64,000 bases of DNA from Bacteroidota bacterium (GTDB lineage: Bacteria; Bacteroidota; Ignavibacteria; Kapaibacteriales; UBA2268), in contig SCSM01000024.1 of NCBI GenBank assembly GCA_004322215.1, forward strand, positions 1 to 64,000, in the 5' to 3' direction. Position 1 is the first letter of the stretch, and each line of letters begins with the position of its first letter. Made by a program: the position numbers and the translations under genes. The notes under the pieces were generated by a model. The model made no database searches, was not told the origin of the DNA, and saw nothing but the letters and a program-made list of their open reading frames with translations. Shown here one piece after another: positions 53,724 to 61,533 of this stretch.

Positions 53724-54473
53724 ATGCTTCTCGTTATTCCTGCAATGGCACTTCATCAAGGCAAATGCACTTTTTTTGTCAAGGGTGAAATCGGCACCGA
53801 GGAAACATATTTCCGGTATTCGGACCATCCGGATAAACTTTGCAAATTGTGGAGACGGGAAAATGCAAAAACAATTCATATTACCGATTTGGATGTGCTT
53901 TTCGGTGGGAAAAACGAAAGTAATCTCGAACAAATCATATCTATTGCAAAATCAGTTGACATTCCCATTCAATTACTTACCGAATTTAAAGGGTTTGACG
54001 AGTGCAGGGATATTCTCGACAGTGGAATATACAGAGTAATTCTCTTCGACCTGGCTTATCGCAATCCCGATGCTATCAGGGAACTTCTCTGGCTATATAC
54101 ACCTTCAAGAATCGCATTCTTAGTTAACTGTCTCGACGGAAAAATCAGGTTCTGGAACAGCGAATTTATCATCAGCGACATTGATTATGTCAATTTCCTA
54201 AAAGAATTAGGAGCAACGCGAATCATTGTGCGTGACGAAGCCCGTTTCGACACATTGGAAGGGATTGATGTCGAACTTCTGAAAAGAATAAGCGACCCTG
54301 AACGGCTCAAAATAACTGCATTCGGCATGGTCAAAACCCCCGAACAACTCTGGCAATTGCAGGAATACGAATCGCTCGGCATTGATTCTGTTATAATCGG
54401 CAAGCCGTTATACCAAAACGCATTCCCTTGCCAAAAAATCTGGCGTCTGGCAGAAGCTGAGTTGGAACAGTGA
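53724..54473 (+). CDS. HisA-like TIM-barrel protein lacking both catalytic aspartates
   Basis: A 249-residue protein alignable with HisA from end to end: VIPAMALHQGK (HisA IPAIDLxDGK), HITDLDVLFGGKNESNLEQI, the DEARFDTLEGIDVELLKRI segment, ITAFGMVKTPEQL and DSVIIGKPLYQN. The general base/acid aspartates of HisA are replaced, by Ala9 (PAMAL) and Asn135 (LVNCLDGK), and the first phosphate-binding GGG motif is lost (LLTEFKG), while the second phosphate region survives in part. It cannot be a working HisA by the known mechanism. It is coupled to ruvA by a 3-base gap and no his gene is near, so it may have a different role. Confidence 0.8.
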   Translation: MLLVIPAMALHQGKCTFFVKGEIGTEETYFRYSDHPDKLCKLWRRENAKTIHITDLDVLFGGKNESNLEQIISIAKSVDIPIQLLTEFKGFDECRDILDSGIYRVILFDLAYRNPDAIRELLWLYTPSRIAFLVNCLDGKIRFWNSEFIISDIDYVNFLKELGATRIIVRDEARFDTLEGIDVELLKRISDPERLKITAFGMVKTPEQLWQLQEYESLGIDSVIIGKPLYQNAFPCQKIWRLAEAELEQ

Positions 54474-54481
54474 TTAAATGA

Positions 54482-55918
54482 TTATTTTACAAATGTTAGA
54501 ATCTTCGATATACTATTTTCATCAATTTCAAAATTATCATCAATTATATATCCATTCTTATCAATAAGAAATGCTCTCGGGATGTAATTGATTTTATATT
54601 TAATAGTAAACTCAGTATAAGAACCATAAGTAATAAACGAGTTTTCAATATTATACTTATTCACAACACTTTTCCATTGATTGAGCTTAACATCAAGAGA
54701 TAAATTTAATGTAAATAAATCATTATTTTTTAAAGAATCACCTATTTTTTTTACTAATGGTAATTTTTCAATGCAAGGTCCGCACCAGCTTGCCCACATA
54801 TTCACGAGAACAATTTTATTTGATATTTTCTTACTGTCAATTTTATTACCCAGTGAATCGGTGAATAATGAATAATCAAATTTTGTTTTGGTGAATTTAT
54901 TCTCTTTAATTGATTTTATCAGACAGTCGAAATTGTATGAATATTTTTTGTATAATGGATTAATTACCGAATCAATTAAAAGAATTTGTATCGAATCTAA
55001 ATTTCCGATTTCATAAATCCTTTGATGCTCGTAATATCCAAAAATTATATTTTTAATTAAATATTCTCTATAAGAAATTGGTATTTCAGAACATAATTGA
55101 ATCTTTAATTTTAGGAGTTTCAAATCATCTACATTTTGTCCTTTGAGTTTACTCTGGGCTTTCGCTGAAATAATGTTAGAATAAATTCTCTCAAATGTAA
55201 AGAATTGATTATCATTATTCTCCTTTAAAAATACCTCGGAGTTATTAATAACTTCATTTACTGATGAGTCATTAATATCTGAATAATTTCGGTTTATAAA
55301 ACTTAATAGATGTTCATAATAAACTGCTTCAAAAACTTTATTACTGATATAATTTTTATAAAATAAACTATCTTTATTTATTATCTGATGTATATTTACA
55401 GTATCCAGTAAAACACTGTCGCAATATTTTTTATAATTCTCAATATTCTTTTCTCTGTAAAACTTTTGTAACCCTAAAGAAAATTTCTGCATTAATTTTA
55501 CAAAATTGTAATAGCCTATATTGACAGGGTCGTTTAAATCATATTCCGCCTTGATTTCTCCCGTTGAATCAATGTCAATAGTTATTTTCAGTGAATCAAC
55601 AAATTCAGGATAAAATATTTTTGAAATATTGTAAGGTTGAATTTTGAACATATAGAGAGAATCGGATATTAACTTCACATTAAAAGTTTTATTGATTTTA
55701 TAATTATATGGTAGTTCACTGTATGATTCAGACTTACAAATATTAAATAAGTAATAGTCATCCTTAACAAATTTGAATAATTCGAACCTGAATTCTTTTA
55801 CATTATCGCATTTGTTGATAATGGAAATATTGCAGGTCTTTACTTTTGATATGCAAATCGAATGTAAAGCAATCAGAATAAAAACTGTTATTATTAAGGT
55901 TTTAATAAGTATTTTCAT
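54482..55918 (-). CDS. exported thioredoxin-like (TlpA/ResA-type) protein
   Basis: A 478-residue protein. An N-terminal signal or anchor segment (residues 5-22) is followed by a large beta-rich then helical region with no known domain (25-340), resembling the DUF4369-like regions of Bacteroidota thioredoxins. The C-terminal thioredoxin domain has WASWCGPC with Cys379 and Cys382 and the cis-Pro loop INYIPRAFLIDKNG. It acts outside the cytoplasm, probably reducing disulfides in exported or cytochrome proteins. It is very AT-rich compared with neighbours and stands alone, converging with the HisA-like gene. Confidence 0.85.
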   Translation of the reverse strand: MKILIKTLIITVFILIALHSICISKVKTCNISIINKCDNVKEFRFELFKFVKDDYYLFNICKSESYSELPYNYKINKTFNVKLISDSLYMFKIQPYNISKIFYPEFVDSLKITIDIDSTGEIKAEYDLNDPVNIGYYNFVKLMQKFSLGLQKFYREKNIENYKKYCDSVLLDTVNIHQIINKDSLFYKNYISNKVFEAVYYEHLLSFINRNYSDINDSSVNEVINNSEVFLKENNDNQFFTFERIYSNIISAKAQSKLKGQNVDDLKLLKLKIQLCSEIPISYREYLIKNIIFGYYEHQRIYEIGNLDSIQILLIDSVINPLYKKYSYNFDCLIKSIKENKFTKTKFDYSLFTDSLGNKIDSKKISNKIVLVNMWASWCGPCIEKLPLVKKIGDSLKNNDLFTLNLSLDVKLNQWKSVVNKYNIENSFITYGSYTEFTIKYKINYIPRAFLIDKNGYIIDDNFEIDENSISKILTFVK

Positions 55919-56079
55919 TTGACTAAACCACCATTAGTTAATAATGTAGCTTATTATTTGTTATTAATTGAAGATAATTTAATAAATATTCCACCGCTTT
56001 CCACTTTCATTTTAAAACAAAAAATTTGTAATTTGGAAGATTGTATAAGAATATAATTTGATTTAATATTTATTTGTAG

Positions 56080-56100
56080 GGGAAGATACCAAATCTTCCC
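56080..56100. repeat. palindrome in the nuoG leader
   Basis: GGGAAGAT and ATCTTCCC form a perfect 8-bp inverted repeat with loop ACCAA, 31 bases before the nuoG start. It could be a dispersed palindrome or a leader hairpin. No T-run follows, so it is not a simple terminator. Confidence 0.5.
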
Positions 56101-56131
56101 ATGTTGAATTTTTAGAGGAGATTCGGAATAA

Positions 56132-57904
56132 GTGCCAAATATAGTAATAGATGGTCAGAAAATTGAAACTGCCGCAGGCAAAACAGTAATCGAAGCGGCT
56201 TACGAAAACGGAATGCAAATAACACATTTTTGCTGGCATCCAGAACTTTCTATATCAGGAAATTGTAGAATGTGTCTCGTCGAAATAGGTATGCCAAAAC
56301 GTATGCCAGACGGTTCAATCCAAAATGATAATGAGGGAAATCCGGTTATATCATATTTCCCTAAACTGCAGATTGCCTGTGCTACAACGATAGCAGAAGG
56401 CATGCACATAAACACAAAAAAAGATAATGTAGTCAAAGCACAAGAAGCCGTCATGGAATTTCTTCTCATTAATCACCCGCTCGATTGCCCGATTTGCGAC
56501 GAAGCGGGACAATGCAAGCTACAGGAATACGGATATAAATACTCAAAAGGTGAAAGCCGATTCGAGGAGGAAAAAGTTCATGCACCAAAGCACCAATCCT
56601 GGGGACCTACAATTGTTTTCGATGCTGAAAGATGTATCAAATGTTCCCGTTGTATCAGGTTCGGGCAGGAAGTCGCAAAGCAGGATGTATTAACATTTGT
56701 CAACCGGGGCGACCATGTGAAAATCGAATTATTCGAAGGGACACAATTCGATAATCCATATTCGATGAATGTTATTGATATTTGCCCTGTCGGTGCATTG
56801 ACAAGCAAGGATTTCCGCTTCAAGTCGAGAGTATGGGACATGAGCTTCAATGATTCGATTTGCCCGGGATGTGCCAGGGGATGCAACATTAAGATTGGTG
56901 TAAGAAATAATGAAATCCTGAGAATAGAACCGAGAACAAATCCTTATGTGAATAAATACTGGATGTGCGATTATGGCCGGCTTTCTCAATATAAATTCGT
57001 AAATGAAGACAGAGTAACCGAGCCGATGATTCGCTGGAAGGATGAACTCATACCCTGCTCATGGGACGAAGCTTATGCAAAAGCAGAAGAATCGCTTAAG
57101 AAATTCATGCCGGAAGAAATCATGTTTATCGGTTCAGGCAGAACGGCTAATGAGGGAAATTATATTCTGAGCAAATTCGCAATGGAGGTTATTAAATCTG
57201 AAAATATAGATTTATTCAGTGATATCGATGAATCGTTCAAAGATGATTTTCTGAAGGTCAGCGATAAAAAGCCAAATTGCAGAGGAGCCGTCGAAGTCGG
57301 GATCATTCCCGAGAAAAATGGTGTGAAAGTTCAAAACCTGCACGATAAAATGAGATTTAAAAACATTAAAGCGATTTACATAATTACAGACCAGATTGTT
57401 CAATTCAGACCCATACTCGATGAAATTGACGATTTGGAATTGCTCATTGTCCATGCATATAATCTTACTTCATTAACAAAAAAAGCAGATATTGTTTTTG
57501 CCGCTTCGACTTATGCCGAAATCGAAGGAACTTATGTTAATGTTGATAAAAGAGTCCAGCACCTGACCCCTGCTCTTGTTACCGCTGAAAACTTGAGATT
57601 TATGGGTATGAAAATGAGTCGTCTCGATAAATTCGGTGCTTCTAATGACAGATGGACACAGCATAAGCTCAGAAACACACTTCCCCACTGGAAAATTCTT
57701 ACAAAATTGGCAGAGCAATTTAACGTGAAATGGAATTATAAATCTGCAAAGGATGTTTTTAAGGAAATAACTGAAAAAATCCCTTCATTTGCAGGAATGA
57801 CTTATGAAAAATTGGATGAATACCAGGGTTTGACTTTAGGTAAGGCAGAACAGCCGGACCCGAAGGTAATTAATTATGAATCGCACGTGATGAAACCGAA
57901 TTAA
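56132..57904 (+). CDS. nuoG: NADH-quinone oxidoreductase subunit G
   Basis: A 590-residue complex I subunit with a GTG start and GAGGAG about 11 bases upstream. All iron-sulfur ligands can be read: the 2Fe-2S site (Cys34, 45, 48, 83), the His-ligated cluster (His115, Cys119, 122, 128), the next 4Fe-4S (Cys168, 171, 174, 218) and the extra N7-type cluster (Cys244, 247, 251, 279). The molybdopterin-like C-terminal part is much shorter than in E. coli (908 residues in total). It carries electrons from NADH toward quinone. It is followed by nuoH and nuoI; nuoE and nuoF are not adjacent upstream. Confidence 0.92.
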   Translation: MPNIVIDGQKIETAAGKTVIEAAYENGMQITHFCWHPELSISGNCRMCLVEIGMPKRMPDGSIQNDNEGNPVISYFPKLQIACATTIAEGMHINTKKDNVVKAQEAVMEFLLINHPLDCPICDEAGQCKLQEYGYKYSKGESRFEEEKVHAPKHQSWGPTIVFDAERCIKCSRCIRFGQEVAKQDVLTFVNRGDHVKIELFEGTQFDNPYSMNVIDICPVGALTSKDFRFKSRVWDMSFNDSICPGCARGCNIKIGVRNNEILRIEPRTNPYVNKYWMCDYGRLSQYKFVNEDRVTEPMIRWKDELIPCSWDEAYAKAEESLKKFMPEEIMFIGSGRTANEGNYILSKFAMEVIKSENIDLFSDIDESFKDDFLKVSDKKPNCRGAVEVGIIPEKNGVKVQNLHDKMRFKNIKAIYIITDQIVQFRPILDEIDDLELLIVHAYNLTSLTKKADIVFAASTYAEIEGTYVNVDKRVQHLTPALVTAENLRFMGMKMSRLDKFGASNDRWTQHKLRNTLPHWKILTKLAEQFNVKWNYKSAKDVFKEITEKIPSFAGMTYEKLDEYQGLTLGKAEQPDPKVINYESHVMKPN

Positions 57905-57937
57905 TTATGAATTTGTATAAGAAATAATAAATATTTT

Positions 57938-59026
57938 ATGTCAGAACTTGTTTGGATATTGATTGAAGCACTTATAAAAGCAGTTGTAATACTGACTATG
58001 ATATTATTAGCTGCCGCTACGCTTGTTTACTTTGAAAGAAGAATATCTGCATTTATCCAGAACCGTTATGGACCTAACCGTGTGGGACCCTTCGGCTTAT
58101 TGCAGCCATTTGCAGATGTATTTAAACTCTTTCTCAAAGAAGACCTTGTTCCAAAGGTTGCCGATAAGAGATTTCACCGGCTCGCACCAATTATATCTCT
58201 TGGTGTAACTTTAGCAGTTTATTCGGTTATACCTTTATCGAATTATGTTAATATTGATACTGGAGATACAGTTAGGAAAGTATATTTCGGTATTGCTCCG
58301 AATGTGAACATCGGGTTCCTTTTTGTACTTGCAATGACATCTGTAGGAGTATATGGAATAACACTCGCCGGCTGGTCCTCGAACAATAAATATTCTTTGC
58401 TCGGTGGCTTAAGGTCATCTGCACAAATGATTTCTTATGAGCTTTCGATGGGTCTTTCTGTAATTGGAGTATTATTGGTTTCAAACTATTTCACGACTTC
58501 TCAGAATGGCAATTGGACAAATACATTGAGCTTGAATACAATTGTAATGAATCAATCAGGATGGAAATGGAACATATTACTCCAGCCACTCGGATTTATA
58601 ATATTTTTAGTTTCAGCGTTTGCCGAAACAAACAGGGCTCCATTTGATTTGCCAGAAGCAGAGCCGGAACTTGTCGGTGGCTTTAACACTGAATATTCGG
58701 GAATGAAATTCGGTATGTTTTTCCTCGCAGAATACGGGAATATGGCAACATCAGCAGCTTTAATTACTTTATTATTCCTTGGCGGCTGGCAACTTCCCTT
58801 TCCTTCACACTGGCTGGGATTGGCTGAAGGTTCTGTGTGGTTAGCTTTGGCACAGTTTGCTTCGTTCCTGCTTAAAATAATTTTACTTGCAATATTCTTT
58901 ATCTGGGTGCGTTGGTCAATTCCGAGATTCAGGTATGACCAGTTGATGAATCTCGGCTGGAAGATTATGTTACCTCTTTCATTATTGAATATAGTATTGA
59001 CAGGAATTATATTATTGATAATATGA
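57938..59026 (+). CDS. nuoH: NADH-quinone oxidoreductase subunit H
   Basis: A 362-residue membrane protein with eight or nine spans. Family motifs: [20 protein letters not shown] near residue 30, [20 protein letters not shown], and [20 protein letters not shown] near residue 230, which lines the quinone chamber. It joins the peripheral arm to the membrane arm of complex I. It starts 33 bases after nuoG. Confidence 0.96.
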   Translation: MSELVWILIEALIKAVVILTMILLAAATLVYFERRISAFIQNRYGPNRVGPFGLLQPFADVFKLFLKEDLVPKVADKRFHRLAPIISLGVTLAVYSVIPLSNYVNIDTGDTVRKVYFGIAPNVNIGFLFVLAMTSVGVYGITLAGWSSNNKYSLLGGLRSSAQMISYELSMGLSVIGVLLVSNYFTTSQNGNWTNTLSLNTIVMNQSGWKWNILLQPLGFIIFLVSAFAETNRAPFDLPEAEPELVGGFNTEYSGMKFGMFFLAEYGNMATSAALITLLFLGGWQLPFPSHWLGLAEGSVWLALAQFASFLLKIILLAIFFIWVRWSIPRFRYDQLMNLGWKIMLPLSLLNIVLTGIILLII

Positions 59027-59054
59027 TTATTGGATTTGGAAATCGGAAAAAGAA

Positions 59055-59549
59055 ATGAATATAACTAAAAATACAGAAAATGACAGAATGAATTTTTGGG
59101 AGAAAATTTATCTCCCTGAAATCGCAAGGGGAATGGGATTAACTCTAAAGCAAGTATTTAAACCGAAGTTCACAAGACAATATCCCGAAGAAGTATGGAA
59201 TCCCGAAGGTTCTTACAGAGGGAGACCTGTGCTGGTCAAAGAAGAAGGCGAAAGGTGCGTTGCCTGCGGATTATGCTCGAGGGTCTGCCCTGCACTCGCC
59301 ATAGAAGTACAGGCAAGCGAGACCGAAAAAGATAAAGAACGCTATCCTGTCAAATTCGAAATCAATATGCTTCGTTGCATTTTCTGCGGTTTCTGCGAGG
59401 AAGTTTGTCCCGAAGAAGCAATCGTAATGAGCAAGGATTATCATTTGGTGTTCCAATCGCAGGAAGAAGCAATTCTCGGCAAAGACAAATTGGAGGTCCC
59501 TATTGCTAAACTGCAGGACCGGCTGGAATTTTTAAGGCAATATAGGTAA
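59055..59549 (+). CDS. nuoI: NADH-quinone oxidoreductase subunit I
   Basis: A 164-residue ferredoxin-like subunit. Two 4Fe-4S motifs are intact: [12 protein letters not shown] and [16 protein letters not shown] (residues about 75-130). These carry clusters N6a and N6b and pass electrons toward N2 in NuoB. It starts 28 bases after nuoH and closes the three-gene complex I segment; nuoJ does not follow. Confidence 0.96.
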   Translation: MNITKNTENDRMNFWEKIYLPEIARGMGLTLKQVFKPKFTRQYPEEVWNPEGSYRGRPVLVKEEGERCVACGLCSRVCPALAIEVQASETEKDKERYPVKFEINMLRCIFCGFCEEVCPEEAIVMSKDYHLVFQSQEEAILGKDKLEVPIAKLQDRLEFLRQYR

Positions 59550-59606
59550 AATACAATCAACAGAAATAAATCTATTGCTTATTATTCATTTTTCTTGAGG
59601 ATGATT

Positions 59607-61322
59607 ATGAAAAGAAGTATGTTACTTATTTTTTCAATTTTTATTATTGTGGTATTAATATCTGGCTGTGGGAAACAGGGAGAAACTGCAAACATGGAGG
59701 AAGTAAAAAAGATGGAAGCCGAATATTCTAAATTCATTGATTCTTTGCTTAAAGTTGTCAAACCGACATATAAGAATATGTCTCTCGCTTACTTTGAAGC
59801 ATCAGTTAGCGGAGAACCTGCTGACTGGGATAAAAGCGCAAAATACGAGATGGAGCTTAACTCCATACTTTCAAACAAAGAGAATTTTGCAAAAATCAAA
59901 AAATTCAAAGAATCCGGTTTGATTCAGGATGAATTAAAAGCCAGAGAGTTACAGGTTACTTATAATACTTTGCTCGGTATGCAGATTGACACATCAAAGC
60001 TAAATGCCATGACAAAACTTCAAACCGAAATAGCACAGAAGTATAATAACTTCCGGGCTAAAGTCGGCAAAAAAGAAATGACTGACAATGATGTCGAAGA
60101 TGCACTCAAAACTTCAAAAGATTCGAAATTTCTCGAGCAGGTTTGGACTGAGCAAAAGAAGATTGGTCCAATAGTTGCGCAGGACATAATTCGTCTCGTA
60201 AAAATGAGGAATGATGCTGCAAAAGAGCTTGGATTCAAGAATTATCATGAAATGAGTTTGCGTCTCAGCGAACAAAATCCTGATGATATAAGTAAGCTGT
60301 TCGATGAACTCGATGTCCTTACAAAAGATGCATTTAAACAAGAAAAGCAGAAAATGGATTTAATTCTTGCCGTGGGATGTAACATTAAACCGGAAGATTT
60401 AATGCCCTGGCATTATCAAAACCGTTTCTTCCAGGAAGCACCGAAAATATATGATGTTGACCTCGACACATATTATACGAATATTGACATTGCGAAAACC
60501 GGGCAGGAGTTTTACCAGGGATTGAATCTGCCAATTAATGATATGGCTGCAAAAAGTGATTTATACGAAAAGCCAAAGAAAAACCAGCATGCATATTGCA
60601 TTGACATTGACAGGGATGCAAAAGACATAAGAGTGTTATGCAATATCAAACCAAATTCGAGATGGATGGAGACGATGCTCCATGAATTCGGTCATGCACT
60701 TTATGAAAAATATCTCGATAATAATCTTCCGTGGATTATTAAGCAGCCGGCTCATACATTTACAACTGAAGCAATCGCAATGATGTTCGGACGGCTTGCC
60801 ACTGACCCCCAATGGATGCAGGAAGTAATCAAAATTAATCCCGAAGAGAAAACAAAAATTGCCGATGCCTGCTTCAAGACTTTACGACTGCAGCAGCTTG
60901 TTTTCAGCCGTTGGTCACAGGTTATGTACAGATTTGAAAAAAGCATGTATGAGAATCCCGACCAGGATTTGAACAAACTTTGGTGGGACCTTGTCGAAAA
61001 ATACCAAATGCTCAAAAAGCCGGCTGACAGAAATCAACCGGATTGGGCATCAAAAATCCATATAGCAACTTCACCCTGTTATTATCATAATTATCATTTG
61101 GGTGAATTGCTTGCATCTCAATTGTATTATACAATCGAAAATAAAGTATTGAAGGCAAAAGATAATGAAAAAATCAGTTTTGTCGGTAAACCTGATGTAG
61201 GAAAATTCCTGGTTGATAATGTTTTCAAGCCGGGATCCCGATATCCCTGGAATACAATGATTGAAAAAGCAACCGGTGAAAAACTTACCGCTAATTATTA
61301 TGCAAAACAGTTTGTGAAGTAA
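59607..61322 (+). CDS. M2-family (angiotensin-converting enzyme-like) metallopeptidase lipoprotein
   Basis: About 571 residues from the ATG at 59607, chosen because GAGG lies six bases upstream. The signal ends in a lipobox LISGC (Cys21). The all-helical catalytic domain has the zinc motif HEFGH at 359-363 (TMLHEFGHALYEKYL) and the third ligand Glu388 in TFTTEAIAMMFG. The WTEQKKIGP and NYHEMSLRLSEQNPDD segments match the M2/M3-like group. It should cut dipeptides or small peptides in the periplasm. The strong terminator after it ends the transcript; it is probably separate from nuo genes. Confidence 0.88.
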   Translation: MKRSMLLIFSIFIIVVLISGCGKQGETANMEEVKKMEAEYSKFIDSLLKVVKPTYKNMSLAYFEASVSGEPADWDKSAKYEMELNSILSNKENFAKIKKFKESGLIQDELKARELQVTYNTLLGMQIDTSKLNAMTKLQTEIAQKYNNFRAKVGKKEMTDNDVEDALKTSKDSKFLEQVWTEQKKIGPIVAQDIIRLVKMRNDAAKELGFKNYHEMSLRLSEQNPDDISKLFDELDVLTKDAFKQEKQKMDLILAVGCNIKPEDLMPWHYQNRFFQEAPKIYDVDLDTYYTNIDIAKTGQEFYQGLNLPINDMAAKSDLYEKPKKNQHAYCIDIDRDAKDIRVLCNIKPNSRWMETMLHEFGHALYEKYLDNNLPWIIKQPAHTFTTEAIAMMFGRLATDPQWMQEVIKINPEEKTKIADACFKTLRLQQLVFSRWSQVMYRFEKSMYENPDQDLNKLWWDLVEKYQMLKKPADRNQPDWASKIHIATSPCYYHNYHLGELLASQLYYTIENKVLKAKDNEKISFVGKPDVGKFLVDNVFKPGSRYPWNTMIEKATGEKLTANYYAKQFVK

Positions 61323-61342
61323 TTTATTGACTTATTTATAAG

Positions 61343-61372
61343 GCAGGTATGCGGATTAATCCAAATACCTGC
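61343..61372 (+). terminator. terminator of the M2 peptidase gene
   Basis: GCAGGTAT and ATACCTGC form an 8-bp stem over a 14-base loop, followed by a run of nine Ts. It lies 20 bases after the stop codon. Confidence 0.92.
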
Positions 61373-61533
61373 TTTTTTTTTCTAATACAAATAGAACTAA
61401 ATCCATATCTTTGATATTGAGTTGAATTAAATTTTAAAATATTTAAAAATTATTTCTTTGCTATTCTGAATTATTATTTTAATTTTCTGAAATAGGAACT
61501 TTGAAAAACCAAATTTGAATTGAAAGGTTTGTA

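Noticed and set aside
53724..54473. Functional HisA
   Set aside because: Both catalytic aspartates and the first phosphate motif are missing and no histidine genes are adjacent.
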